From Gracilimonas sp040877545 (GTDB lineage: Bacteria; Bacteroidota; Rhodothermia; Balneolales; Balneolaceae), in contig JBBDNN010000006.1 in the NCBI GenBank assembly GCA_040877545.1, positions 62,001 through 126,000 on the forward strand: a stretch of 64,000 bases of DNA, read 5' to 3'. Position numbers and translations under genes: made by a program. A model generated the notes under the pieces. That model was not told the origin of the DNA, did not search any database, and saw nothing but the letters and a program-made list of their open reading frames with translations. The stretch's first letter is position 1. Every line of letters begins with the position of its first letter. Positions 9,431-18,197 of this stretch are shown here, in pieces.

Positions 9431-9769
9431 ATGAAAGAAATAAGCTGGCACGATTTCGAACAAATTGAATTAAGAACAGGTACCATCATTGAAGCTCTTC
9501 CATTCCCCGAAGCCCGAAAACCTGCATATAAATTAAAAGTAGATTTCGGGGAGAAGATAGGAATCAGAAAATCATCGGCCCAGATCACAAAACTGTATAA
9601 TCTTGAGGAGCTAGCAGGTAAACAGGTAATTGGGGTGGTGAATTTTCCGCCAAAACAAATAGGTCCTTTCATTTCTGATTGCCTGATCACCGGCTTCCCT
9701 AATGCTGATGGAAACGTTGTACTGGCAGTACCTGATATTAAAGTAAAAAATGGGATGAAATTATTTTAG
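9431..9769 (+). CDS. csaA: CsaA-type tRNA-binding-domain protein
   Basis: A 112-aa protein consisting of a single tRNA_bind (EMAP/OB-fold) domain, matching CsaA in length and motifs: FEQIELRTGTIIEALPFPEARKP at the start, then LKVDFGEKIGIRKSSAQIT, VNFPPKQIGPFISDCLITGF and a C-terminal DIKVKNGMKLF. CsaA homologues bind tRNA as dimers and have been reported to have secretion-chaperone-like activity; the cellular role here is inferred. It stands alone between the lipoprotein gene and a small membrane protein. Confidence 0.9.
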   Translation: MKEISWHDFEQIELRTGTIIEALPFPEARKPAYKLKVDFGEKIGIRKSSAQITKLYNLEELAGKQVIGVVNFPPKQIGPFISDCLITGFPNADGNVVLAVPDIKVKNGMKLF

Positions 9770-9877
9770 GGGATTATTTTGTAGTTAAAAAATTGCTAAA
9801 TCCCTCACACACAGTTATTTGTATGAATGAATCTTTTTCTACATCTTTAGCTTTCACAAAAAATAAATGGAGCATAA

Positions 9878-10135
9878 ATGGAAGATCAATACGGGGAAAC
9901 AAGCGAAGTAATGCCCTTGAAAGAATGGGTGATTACTGTAATCATATCAATTATACCGGTAGTAGGTTTTATTATGTTACTGGTTTGGGCTTTTAGTGAC
10001 AGCATTAATCCGAACAAGAAAAACTGGGCACGTGCTACACTTATCGTTTTTGTGGCAGTTTTTGTCATCTATATAATCTTCGCCTTTATTTTTATGGGCG
10101 CAATGATGTCTGCCGGTGGATTTGAATCCATGTAG
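9878..10135 (+). CDS. Small two-helix membrane protein
   Basis: Unrecognised 85-aa protein with two strong hydrophobic segments (about residues 17-39 and 51-76) joined by a short polar loop, SDSINPNKKNWARAT. The acidic N-end and the basic loop suggest that the loop faces the cytoplasm. It starts at ATG 9878. A clear terminator begins 27 bases after the stop, which supports a real transcription unit. No function is proposed. Confidence 0.7.
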   Translation: MEDQYGETSEVMPLKEWVITVIISIIPVVGFIMLLVWAFSDSINPNKKNWARATLIVFVAVFVIYIIFAFIFMGAMMSAGGFESM

Positions 10136-10161
10136 TGAATCAGCAGCAAAATAATATTGAA

Positions 10162-10187
10162 AAACCCTGTTTTGCAGGGTTTTTTTA
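10162..10187 (+). terminator. Intrinsic terminator after the small membrane protein gene
   Basis: Stem AAACCCTG/CAGGGTTT with loop TTTTG, followed by T7. It ends the transcript of the 85-aa membrane protein. Confidence 0.9.
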
Positions 10188-10273
10188 TGCGCAAAATTTG
10201 CTGATCTGAATTCTCAATGAAACAAATTCCTCTTATTTAATGTTTTTAAGATGTTGAATAAATCAGGAGAGTT

Positions 10274-10906
10274 ATGGGTGTAACTAAACATGAGATGATT
10301 GAAAATCATCTAAAGAGGAGAGGTGTTAGAGATCCTAACGTATTACAGGCAATGAGGGAAGTAGATCGAACACTTTTTGTGCCGGAAGAACTTAAAGGAT
10401 ATGCTTATGAAGATAGAGCCTTGCCAATTGGTAAAGCTCAGACGATTAGCCAACCTTATATAGTTGCCTATATGGCCCAAGAGTTGAAATTAAGTCCCGA
10501 AGATGTGGTTTTGGAGGTAGGAACTGGCTGCGGTTATAATGCAGCGGTTCTCTCAAAAATTGTTAAGCAAGTATATAGTATTGAGATTATTGAATGGCTG
10601 GCTGATCTTGCTCAGGAAAACCTGGAAAAAGCAGAGGTCAAAAACGTAAATGCTCATTTTGGAGATGGATTCAAGGGCTGGCCCGAAAAAGCTCCCTTTG
10701 ATGCCATTATGCTTACTGCCGCCCCACCCGATATTCCAGAACCTCTTAAAAAGCAATTGAAGATTAATGGCAGGTTACTTTCCCCTGTTGGCAGAGCTCG
10801 CCAAAAACTGATTATGATGCAAAAGACGGATGAGAATAGCTTCAAGAAAAGAACTTTAATCTTGGTGAAATTTGTACCTATGACAGGGGAAGCCCAGATC
10901 GATTAA
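10274..10906 (+). CDS. pcm: Protein-L-isoaspartate O-methyltransferase
   Basis: Repairs damaged proteins by methylating isoaspartyl residues with S-adenosylmethionine. It has 210 aa, the usual length. The substrate-binding motif AQTISQPYIVAYM (about residues 56-68), SAM motif I VLEVGTGCGYNAAVL, the acidic ribose-binding region YSIEI, and the post motifs FDAIMLTAAPPDIPEPL and GRLLSPVG are all present. A purine-rich AGGAGAG lies about 5 bases before the ATG, one of the few Shine-Dalgarno-like sites here. The 393-aa gene follows after 58 bases on the same strand and is probably co-transcribed. Confidence 0.96.
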   Translation: MGVTKHEMIENHLKRRGVRDPNVLQAMREVDRTLFVPEELKGYAYEDRALPIGKAQTISQPYIVAYMAQELKLSPEDVVLEVGTGCGYNAAVLSKIVKQVYSIEIIEWLADLAQENLEKAEVKNVNAHFGDGFKGWPEKAPFDAIMLTAAPPDIPEPLKKQLKINGRLLSPVGRARQKLIMMQKTDENSFKKRTLILVKFVPMTGEAQID

Positions 10907-10964
10907 AATTTCTGCTGAGGATCAGAAGGCTAAAATAACGGTAACCACTAATGGGAGAACAGCA

Positions 10965-12146
10965 ATGAATGGAGAAGATAGATCAGGATTGGAAATAGCA
11001 AGAAGGTTAATGGACGATTACACTCACCGAACCGGTTTAATGGAAAATAATGGCGATGAAAGTGAGCGATATCTTAGGACAGATGCTTTTGCTGTGCAAA
11101 CATTATTTGGATTATCTTATGCTTTGGAGGAGGATTTCTACTCCGAAAAAGCTTTAACCCTAATTGATTTGGTGCATGAAAAACTGGGGCGATTTCATCC
11201 GAATGATGACAGAAAAGGCTGGATTAGCGGTTTGCCTGAAGAGGAGGGAAGAAATCATCCCACAGCCGGTGGTTTACGGATTGGTAAGAAAATGCCGGAA
11301 CGTGGCGCGGATGAACCTTTAAACAATCGCCTGGAATGGGAGCGCGATGGTCAATATTTCCACTATATAAGCAGATGGATCAAGGCACTATTACAGGCAG
11401 AAAAAGAAACCGGCGATCAAAAATTTGCTACCTGGGCGGCTGAACTTATTCAGGCATGTAAGCAGTTCATCAGCAGTGAGAGTGGCATTCCAAAAATGTA
11501 CTGGAAAATGAGTGTAGATTTATCCCGGCCATTAGTTCCAAGTATGGGAGCCCATGATCCACTGGAAGGATTAATCTGCATCAAAACTTTAAAAGAGACT
11601 ATTCCTGAAGAAACATTTGAGCTGGAAAAACTTGAGGAAGATTTTGAAATAATGTGTTCAGAACGGCGCAACTGGTTTACAACAGATCCATTGGGTATTG
11701 GAGGACTGTTGCTAAATACCTTACGATCAGCCGAATCATCTCACAGCAAGGAAGAATTACCTGATTCTATCACGCCCAAAAAGTTATTCCTCGACAGTAT
11801 TAACAGCTTAAGAAATTTCACCCAAACATACGATCCACATCGTCCGGCAGGTCAACGCCTGGCTTTTCAGGAATGCGGGTTGTCATTGGGGTTACATGCT
11901 TTATATGGAATGAAAGCTTATCTAAAAACGCCGGATCTACATATTGAAGGGTTGGAAAAATATATTCCTGTGGCACGTGGAATAGAAAATTTCTGGTTGG
12001 ATAAGGATAATCAAAACGCTACCACCTGGATAAACCATTTGAATATAAATGCAGTGTCACTGGCGGCGAGCCTGGTTTCAAATGCAGAACCATTTGCTTT
12101 TTCTGGTATAGCGAATCCTGAAGCTCATTCTTATGTAGTTGAGTAG
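10965..12146 (+). CDS. Uncharacterised 393-aa protein, probably an all-alpha (alpha/alpha) barrel
   Basis: I do not recognise a named family. The protein is soluble, has no signal peptide, and shows repeated amphipathic helix pairs (FAVQTLFGLSYALEEDFYSE, ALTLIDLVHEKLGRFHP, YFHYISRWIKALLQAEKETG, KFATWAAELIQACKQF). This pattern recalls six-hairpin (alpha/alpha)6 proteins such as glycosidases and epimerases. Conserved-looking polar blocks that could form an active site are GWISGLPEEEGRNHPTAGGL (about residues 84-103), PERGADEPLNNRLEWERDGQ and SMGAHDPLEG. It lies 58 bases after pcm and converges on menB. A carbohydrate-active role is only a guess from the fold. Confidence 0.7.
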   Translation: MNGEDRSGLEIARRLMDDYTHRTGLMENNGDESERYLRTDAFAVQTLFGLSYALEEDFYSEKALTLIDLVHEKLGRFHPNDDRKGWISGLPEEEGRNHPTAGGLRIGKKMPERGADEPLNNRLEWERDGQYFHYISRWIKALLQAEKETGDQKFATWAAELIQACKQFISSESGIPKMYWKMSVDLSRPLVPSMGAHDPLEGLICIKTLKETIPEETFELEKLEEDFEIMCSERRNWFTTDPLGIGGLLLNTLRSAESSHSKEELPDSITPKKLFLDSINSLRNFTQTYDPHRPAGQRLAFQECGLSLGLHALYGMKAYLKTPDLHIEGLEKYIPVARGIENFWLDKDNQNATTWINHLNINAVSLAASLVSNAEPFAFSGIANPEAHSYVVE

Positions 12147-12152
12147 AGATTT

Positions 12153-12986
12153 TCAGGAAGGAGAACGTTCAAATTTATCAAAGTCTGGTTTTCTTTTTTC
12201 GAGGAAAGCATTTCGGCCTTCCTGTGCTTCATCAGTCATATATGCGAGACGGGTGGCTTCCCCGGCAAAAACTTGTTGTCCCACCAAACCATCGTCAATT
12301 AAATTAAAAGCATATTTGATCATCTTAATAGCAGTAGGACTTTTCGCAAGAATTTCCTGAGCCCATTCATAAGCGGTTTCTTCAAGTTGATTATGCGGCA
12401 CCACTTTATTCACCATTCCCATTTCAAATGCTTCTTTCGCAGAATAGTTTGCACCGAGGAAAAAAATTTCACGAGCTCGCTTCTGTCCTACCTGTCTTGC
12501 TAATAATGCAGAACCAAATCCACCATCAAAACTTGCAACATCAGCGTCTGTTTGTTTGAAAATTGCATGCTCTTCGCTGGCTATAGACAAATCGCACACT
12601 ACATGTAAACTATGTCCACCGCCAACAGCCCAGCCGGGAACCACTGCAATCACCACTTTGGGCATAAACCGTATCAATCGCTGCAATTCCAGTACATTAA
12701 GCCGTGCAATTCCATCTTCTGCTTTATACCCGGTTTTATCCCGCACATTTTGATCTCCTCCCGAGCAAAAAGCATATTTTCCGTCTTTAGCAGGCCCTTC
12801 ACCGGTCAGCAGAACCACGCCAATTGAATTATCCTGTTGGGCATCAGAAAAAGCTTCGAACATCTCAAACAACGTTTTTGGACGAAAAGCATTCCGAATA
12901 TCTGGCCGGTTAAAAGCAATCCGTGCAACGCCACTGGATTTTTTGTAAGTGATGTCTTCGTAATCTTTAACGGTTTCCCAATTCAT
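12153..12986 (-). CDS. menB: 1,4-Dihydroxy-2-naphthoyl-CoA synthase
   Basis: Crotonase-fold enzyme that closes the second ring of the naphthoquinone from o-succinylbenzoyl-CoA; 277 aa. The oxyanion-hole segments FCSGGDQ and GWAVGGGHSLHV are present, followed by QTDADVASFDGGFG (about residues 145-158). The Asp at about position 147 replaces the Gly of bicarbonate-dependent (type I) MenB, so this looks like a type II, bicarbonate-independent enzyme. The ATG overlaps the menH stop by 4 bases. It is the last gene of menF-menD-menH-menB. Confidence 0.96.
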   Translation of the reverse strand: MNWETVKDYEDITYKKSSGVARIAFNRPDIRNAFRPKTLFEMFEAFSDAQQDNSIGVVLLTGEGPAKDGKYAFCSGGDQNVRDKTGYKAEDGIARLNVLELQRLIRFMPKVVIAVVPGWAVGGGHSLHVVCDLSIASEEHAIFKQTDADVASFDGGFGSALLARQVGQKRAREIFFLGANYSAKEAFEMGMVNKVVPHNQLEETAYEWAQEILAKSPTAIKMIKYAFNLIDDGLVGQQVFAGEATRLAYMTDEAQEGRNAFLEKRKPDFDKFERSPS

Positions 12987-13804
12987 GATTTGCTCTTGTT
13001 TTGAATGAAAGTTTTTAAAATACCGATGAATATTTCAGGTTGATCCAAATGTACGCGGTGTCCGGCATCTTTAACAATCCGAAACTCCGCATCTTCTATT
13101 TCTTTCTGCATTTGCTGATTGATATGAATAAATTTGGAATCTTGTTCGCCGGATATAAGATGTACAGGAATTTTTATATTTGAAAGCTGATCTCGCACGC
13201 AAGGCATATTTCCCGTTCCAAAGCCCTGTAAACTATTAGCCATCCATAAAGGAATTTGTTGTTTTTGTACTTCGTGAAATTTATCTAAAAGGCCCTGTTC
13301 AGCCGGTGAAGAACCGAATAAAGGCATTTTTTTCCACTCGGATAGAAAACCTTCAAAATTCCCCATAATTTGATCAGACCTCTGCGCATCTAATGCCTGA
13401 CGGGCTTGCCTTTCGGTTTCTCCTTCAATACCAAAAGTGCTGCTTTCGAGAATTAATCCACGAAAGAGATCAGGCCGCTGAAGTGCGAGTTGCAAGGCCA
13501 ATCTTCCTCCCATGCTATAGCCACATAAAAATAAAGGGATATGAAGTTGCTCACTTATAAGCTTAGTAAGATCAGCCACCTGTTCTTTTGCAGAGAAGCG
13601 GTAATGGAGTTCAGCACCTTCAGTTTCTCCATGTCCCATAAGATCGATGGTAACAGGATTGCAAAACTTTTTTAGTGGGGGAGTCAGGTGATTGAAATTC
13701 TTTCCACTACCTAAAAAACCATGCAGCATAATCAGGTAAGGCAATTCTTTTTTCTGCTGATGGACTTCAAAATGATAAGAAATTCCTCTAATGCGAATAT
13801 TCAT
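12983..13804 (-). CDS. menH: SHCHC synthase, alpha/beta hydrolase
   Basis: Eliminates pyruvate from SEPHCHC to give SHCHC in menaquinone synthesis. The 273-aa alpha/beta hydrolase has the oxyanion segment LHGFLGSGKNF, the nucleophile elbow GYSMGGRLAL (Ser about residue 97), the Asp region LISGEQDSKF and the catalytic His in DAGHRVHLDQPE. General alpha/beta hydrolases look alike; the assignment rests on its place between menD (64 bases upstream) and menB (4-base overlap). Confidence 0.92.
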   Translation of the reverse strand: MNIRIRGISYHFEVHQQKKELPYLIMLHGFLGSGKNFNHLTPPLKKFCNPVTIDLMGHGETEGAELHYRFSAKEQVADLTKLISEQLHIPLFLCGYSMGGRLALQLALQRPDLFRGLILESSTFGIEGETERQARQALDAQRSDQIMGNFEGFLSEWKKMPLFGSSPAEQGLLDKFHEVQKQQIPLWMANSLQGFGTGNMPCVRDQLSNIKIPVHLISGEQDSKFIHINQQMQKEIEDAEFRIVKDAGHRVHLDQPEIFIGILKTFIQNKSKS

Positions 13805-13868
13805 TAATTCTCGATTTTGCCACTAATGGAATAACCTTAATTAACCCAGTGTGTTTGGGTTTCCGAAA

Positions 13869-15587
13869 TTATCCTTTTTTTGTGGCGAGATTAAAATTCC
13901 AAAGCGTTTCTCTTAATTCCATAGAATCATCTGCATCGGTGATACATTCCATAACGTGTATACCTTTTTTTTCAATCAGGGAATCAAATGTAGTATTTAG
14001 TTGCTCGGGACGTGAAATCAGGGTGTGATCTATTTTATGAGCCCGACACAAGGCAGCAATACTCACCGTTTGCGGAGTCTCGAAGTATGGAGTGAATTTT
14101 TCCTGAAATGAGTGTACAGGCAGCATTCTGAAAATAGTGCCGCCGCCATTATTTAGTATAATAATTACCAAGGGCTGATCTACTATTTTAGCCAACAACA
14201 GCGCATTTGTATCGTGCAGGAAAGCGATATCTCCAATAAATAACACTCCTGGTTTTTGCAGAGAAATACTTAATCCAATAGCTGTAGAAGTTATTCCATC
14301 AATGCCAGCAGCTCCTCGGTTGGCGTAAATTTCCTTAGCGTCAAATTCACCAAACAAAGAAAGATCCCGTACCGGAAAAGAGTTTGAAAGCATGGTAAAG
14401 GTCTTTTTTGGAAGAGCTTCGCTGATTTTGGAGAAAACATATCCATCGGTAATAGGAGTGGATGGATGCAGTTGATCTTTCCGGTAAGATTTAAACTGTT
14501 TCTCAACTTTTTTCCACGTCTTCAGCCAGCTCTTTTCTGCTGATCCCGTTATGTCAGGAATTTTGAGAGGAGATTTCAAAATCACTTGTTTATCAGAAGA
14601 AAGGCTACCATCTACCCACTGGTTTGGATTCATAAAGCTGATTTGCAGCGCATTTTCATGATGTTCCAAATATTCATTAATTGCTTTACTCACCGGCTGA
14701 TATCCGAAACGTAGAATAAAATCAGCATTTAGATTTTTCCAATTTTCTGTGTTTCTCAGAAAGCCTTCAAAGCCCTGAATGGTATGTTTAGAAGAAGAAA
14801 TATTAGAAGCTGGCTCTGCAAGAATTGGTGCATTTAGTACACGGGAAAGAGGTGTTATAAAAGATAATTGATCAACTCCGGGATTTGGCCCAACTATTAA
14901 CAGCGGCCGCTCGGCGGATACTAAATCCGACCAAAAAGTTTCTCCCAATTCAGTATTTCCAACTTCAACTGAATATTTTGGTGAATTTCTTTCGGCCTTT
15001 TTTTCATTTTCCTTTTCAACCTGTTTCAAATAATCGGCATCAGGCTCAAAGGGCTTGGAAAAAGGCAAGTTTAGATGTGATACCCCTCCTTTGGAAAGGG
15101 CATTTTGAACAGCCTGTGTCGCCGCAAGCTGTATTCTTTTTTTTCCTTGTTTGGTGATATCCGGTTCTCCCGCTTCATGAAAAAAGACTGGATATGTTCC
15201 AAATATTTTTAACTGGTCAATGGTTTGAGATGCCCCAAGTCCACGATACTTTGGCGGCCGGTCGGCGCTGGCAATAATAAGTGGAATTCCTGATTGAGCA
15301 GCTTCTATTACGGCAGGGAAATAATTGGCAATTGCAGTTCCCGAAGTGCAAACCAAAACAGCTGGAACTCCACTTGCTTTGGCTAAACCAAGAGCGATAA
15401 AAGCTGCAGAACGTTCATCAATAATTACATGCTTCTGAAAACCGGGATGAGAGGCAAAAGCGAGAGTTAAAGCCGTAGACCTAGAACCGGGAGAAATAAC
15501 TACATGGCGCACACCCTCGGTAAATAAAGACCGGACAAATAAAGTACTCCATAGAAATGCGGCGTTTTGAGACTCATTTTCTAGCAT
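13869..15587 (-). CDS. menD: SEPHCHC synthase (thiamine-diphosphate enzyme)
   Basis: Condenses isochorismate with 2-oxoglutarate, using thiamine diphosphate. The protein has 572 aa with a three-domain layout: N-terminal PYR domain with HVVISPGSRSTALTLAF and DERSAAFIALGLAKASG (catalytic Glu), a middle domain, and a C-terminal PP domain with GDIAFLHDTNALL, the GDxxFxHDxN cofactor-binding motif (about residues 440-452). The start ATG (15585-15587) lies inside the 3' end of menF, a 14-base overlap, so the two are probably translationally coupled. Confidence 0.96.
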   Translation of the reverse strand: MLENESQNAAFLWSTLFVRSLFTEGVRHVVISPGSRSTALTLAFASHPGFQKHVIIDERSAAFIALGLAKASGVPAVLVCTSGTAIANYFPAVIEAAQSGIPLIIASADRPPKYRGLGASQTIDQLKIFGTYPVFFHEAGEPDITKQGKKRIQLAATQAVQNALSKGGVSHLNLPFSKPFEPDADYLKQVEKENEKKAERNSPKYSVEVGNTELGETFWSDLVSAERPLLIVGPNPGVDQLSFITPLSRVLNAPILAEPASNISSSKHTIQGFEGFLRNTENWKNLNADFILRFGYQPVSKAINEYLEHHENALQISFMNPNQWVDGSLSSDKQVILKSPLKIPDITGSAEKSWLKTWKKVEKQFKSYRKDQLHPSTPITDGYVFSKISEALPKKTFTMLSNSFPVRDLSLFGEFDAKEIYANRGAAGIDGITSTAIGLSISLQKPGVLFIGDIAFLHDTNALLLAKIVDQPLVIIILNNGGGTIFRMLPVHSFQEKFTPYFETPQTVSIAALCRAHKIDHTLISRPEQLNTTFDSLIEKKGIHVMECITDADDSMELRETLWNFNLATKKG

Positions 15588-17043
15588 ATTCCAGCGCTGT
15601 TAGCATTGGGATAAATTTCAGGTTTGTTTCGTCCCACTCTTTTTGCGGGTTTGAATCCTTTACTATTCCACATCCTGCAAAAAATCGAACTTCATCATTT
15701 TTAATTAACCCACTGCGGATTGCAACTACAAATTCACCTTCTCCATTTGCATTTATCCAGCCAACCGGAGCCGCATACCAGCCGCGGTCAAAATTCTCCA
15801 GTTTGTTGATGAAAGGCATGGCCTGTTCACTCGGATATCCACCCACGGCAGGAGTGGGATGCAATCTCGCCAGTACTTCAGTACGTGAAACCCCGGCTTT
15901 AATTTTTGCCCGCACAGGGGTGTACAAATGCTGTACGTTGGAAAGCTTTTTTATGGCCGGAGTTTCCGGATGCTCCAGGACATCTGAAAATCGCTCCAGG
16001 TTTTCTTCAATGGCATCCAGCACAAAAGCATGTTCGCTCAAATCCTTTTGGCTGTGAAGCAGCTCGTGTTCTAAAATGGCATCTTCCGAAGCGGTTTTTC
16101 CCCGCGAAATACTCCCTGCTAATCCTTCGGTTAACACGTGGCGATCATTAAAAGAAGCCAGACGTTCTGGTGTACATCCAATAAAGCTGGATTTCTCATT
16201 TTGCCGAATCAAAAAGGAATAACAATCGGGATATTGATTTCTGAGGTTGTTTAAAATATGGGTATCGGAAATCGGTTCATTCAACTTCACTGAAAGTTCG
16301 CGTGCCAGTACTATTTTTTTGAATTTTTTGGCTTTGATAAGATCGGTGGCATTTTCTACAGCGTGAATCCACCGTTTATATTCTGCAGAGTGTACCTCAG
16401 GTATTGCCACTTGTGCCAACTTTCTTTTTTTTGGTGAAACACTGTAAGATTCGGCTTTACAAACCTGGTCGAGATCGTCAAGGGTTTCGGTGAAAGAAGT
16501 ATTTATTTCCTCCGGCGAAGAATTCTCCTCAATCTTCTTGGTGATGGTGAGCACATTAAATTTTCCATCTTTAACTATAACCCATTCCGGCAAGGTAAAA
16601 GAGCCGGCACTATAATCCTTCCATTTTTGGCTTTTATTTTGATCAAAAAAGGAAAATCCGCCTAATAAATGTACCGAAGCAAGGTGATGCTTGAGATTGG
16701 TGATATGGTATACTTCATTCAATAATTCTTTTCCAAGCGTGGAGGCATTTTTAAACCTGAGTTTCCCAGAGGTTTGAATGCGTTTTATAGAACCGGCAGC
16801 AACTATGGCAAAATCATCTAAACGTTTTTCCCAATAATACTGGAATGAGTTTTTGCGAGCATGCTGCTCAAGTACAGCTAAAGGATCAACTTTAGGAATA
16901 TTGATCGAAAAAGAGAGGTAATTGTACCTACTTTTTGAATGGTCAGATTTTACGAAATCAATAGCCTCAGCAAGTTCCAGCTCCGAAACCTGCTCCCTAA
17001 AGCATTCTTTGACATTATCTAAAACCGGGCCGCTGTACTGCAT
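15574..17043 (-). CDS. menF: Isochorismate synthase
   Basis: First committed step of menaquinone synthesis: chorismate to isochorismate. It belongs to the chorismate-utilising enzyme family and has 489 aa. The C-terminal domain shows KKIVLARELSVKLNEP, FIGCTPERLASF, TEGLAGSISRG, a helix starting HPTPAVGGYP, and RGWYAAPVGWINANGEGEFVVAIRSGL with the metal-binding Glu. The first third is poorly conserved, as is usual for MenF. It is the first recognised gene of menF-menD-menH-menB. Entry into salicylate or siderophore synthesis is unlikely given the neighbours. Confidence 0.95.
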   Translation of the reverse strand: MQYSGPVLDNVKECFREQVSELELAEAIDFVKSDHSKSRYNYLSFSINIPKVDPLAVLEQHARKNSFQYYWEKRLDDFAIVAAGSIKRIQTSGKLRFKNASTLGKELLNEVYHITNLKHHLASVHLLGGFSFFDQNKSQKWKDYSAGSFTLPEWVIVKDGKFNVLTITKKIEENSSPEEINTSFTETLDDLDQVCKAESYSVSPKKRKLAQVAIPEVHSAEYKRWIHAVENATDLIKAKKFKKIVLARELSVKLNEPISDTHILNNLRNQYPDCYSFLIRQNEKSSFIGCTPERLASFNDRHVLTEGLAGSISRGKTASEDAILEHELLHSQKDLSEHAFVLDAIEENLERFSDVLEHPETPAIKKLSNVQHLYTPVRAKIKAGVSRTEVLARLHPTPAVGGYPSEQAMPFINKLENFDRGWYAAPVGWINANGEGEFVVAIRSGLIKNDEVRFFAGCGIVKDSNPQKEWDETNLKFIPMLTALEYARK

Positions 17044-17350
17044 CGAAGCTAATCGCTGATTTAGTTTTCAATTTAAATTGAAAATAAGAAATTAGCCACG
17101 GAAACACTAAAGGCGCCAACCTTTTTCTTTTTTGTTGATGTTGAATAGCAGGGGAATCCATGATGCCAGATTCTACAACTTCAGCATAATCCAGTTCAGA
17201 AATTCCTTGGTAATATATCCATGGTGCGTGCTTTCTTTGATTCAGATTTGCTGCCCTTCCACCGCCTTTATATTGATAGAATATCTCCATCAAAAAGCTG
17301 CTTTCAAACATAGGATGACTTTCTGGTAGGTAAAAAGGCTCCTCAAGCAT
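17015..17350 (-). CDS. Hypothetical ORF overlapping the menF start
   Basis: An open frame of 111 codons upstream of menF, overlapping its first 29 bases. The product has no signal peptide; the stretch LAPLVFPWLISYFQF is weakly hydrophobic and the C-end is basic. I recognise no family. It could be a small gene, the tail of a lost gene now read into menF, or a chance frame. The 29-base overlap with a well-defined start counts against it; filling the otherwise empty 357 bases upstream of menF counts for it. Confidence 0.3.
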   Translation of the reverse strand: MLEEPFYLPESHPMFESSFLMEIFYQYKGGGRAANLNQRKHAPWIYYQGISELDYAEVVESGIMDSPAIQHQQKRKRLAPLVFPWLISYFQFKLKTKSAISFDAVQRPGFR

Positions 17351-17400
17351 TCAGTCTTCAAAAGCTCCCATTTGACATACCTGGGGATTCTCCTGAAGGC

Positions 17401-17709
17401 TTATAACCCCACAATAACATTCAATTCTTTTGCTTCAGATAAAATTTTTTCTTTGAAAGAGTTATCAATGTTATTTAAGTCAACCAGGTCCACGAGATAG
17501 GGGAGATCACTTTCGACAAAATCCTGTTTTGCATCAGCAAGCTTCATTAATGGTAATGCAGAACCATTGCAATCAATGGCTAAATCAATATCAGAATAAT
17601 TTTTCGCTTTTCCGGTTGCCCGGGAACCGAATAAAAGTATACGACAATCCGGGAAATTCTTTTCCAGGATATGAAATAGTATGGCAGTATTTTTTTCGGA
17701 AAGATTCAT
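17401..17709 (-). CDS. MNT-type nucleotidyltransferase (antitoxin of HEPN/MNT pair)
   Basis: Minimal nucleotidyltransferase of 102 aa. The active-site signature is FGSRATGKAKNYSDIDLAI: the Gly-Ser at 28-29 and metal-binding Asp at 40 and 42, with a further acidic site in YLVDLVDLN. In characterised HEPN/MNT modules the MNT protein neutralises the HEPN RNase, in some cases by adding AMP groups to it. The gene overlaps the upstream HEPN gene by 4 bases, so they form one unit. Whether this pair acts as toxin-antitoxin here is inferred from the family. Confidence 0.88.
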   Translation of the reverse strand: MNLSEKNTAILFHILEKNFPDCRILLFGSRATGKAKNYSDIDLAIDCNGSALPLMKLADAKQDFVESDLPYLVDLVDLNNIDNSFKEKILSEAKELNVIVGL

Positions 17710-18107
17710 TTCAGTCTTTGCTTCAACTGTTTCAGAAAATAATTAGCATCTCCAGAGAAACTTATAGCAAAACGATAGGTTTCCTCGGCGATTTTTTCAT
17801 TATAGGTATGACTGGTAAGATTTCTTGCTTTATGATATCCAATCCAGTTTTCTGGATTATTTATAAGACCAATTTTTGCTGAGTTACGAAATATTTCTTT
17901 TATCTGGTGCTCTTCGATCCCTGCAAATTCTTTCAAATATCTTTTCATAAACTTCCATGATAATTCAAAGGAATATTCAAAGCGCTGAATAGTAGCATCC
18001 CGCACTATTTCATCATGAGGTGTTATTGCTAAAGCTATTTCAAGAGAATGAAAGGCTTTTTCGAGAGGTTCAGTATTTAGTTCTGTTGCCATCCAATAAT
18101 TTACCAT
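17706..18107 (-). CDS. HEPN-domain protein, HI0074 family (toxin / nucleotidyltransferase partner)
   Basis: All-alpha protein of 133 aa of the nucleotidyltransferase-substrate-binding (HI0074) HEPN family. The predicted RNase motif RX4H is intact as RNLTSH (Arg95, His100), followed by TYNE, the form typical of this family. Upstream helices carry RFEYSFELSWKFMKRYL. ATG 18105-18107 is used; a second ATG five codons in would serve equally well. The gene ends inside the MNT gene with a 4-base overlap. The pair sits between menF and a DUF4290-like gene with no mobile-element borders visible. Confidence 0.87.
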   Translation of the reverse strand: MVNYWMATELNTEPLEKAFHSLEIALAITPHDEIVRDATIQRFEYSFELSWKFMKRYLKEFAGIEEHQIKEIFRNSAKIGLINNPENWIGYHKARNLTSHTYNEKIAEETYRFAISFSGDANYFLKQLKQRLK

Positions 18108-18197
18108 CCAAACTTCAATAATAAAATATTGAGTTTAAATGATATATTTAACACTTCTTGTGTAGTGGATTAGAGAAAATTACGTGAAATCCGCAAC

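Noticed and set aside
9793..9996. 67-codon plus-strand ORF overlapping the small membrane protein gene
   Set aside because: Out of frame with the 85-aa two-helix protein, which has a better start, clear membrane helices and a terminator.
15557..16057. 166-codon plus-strand ORF inside menF
   Set aside because: Antisense to a conserved enzyme with clear motifs; a shadow frame.
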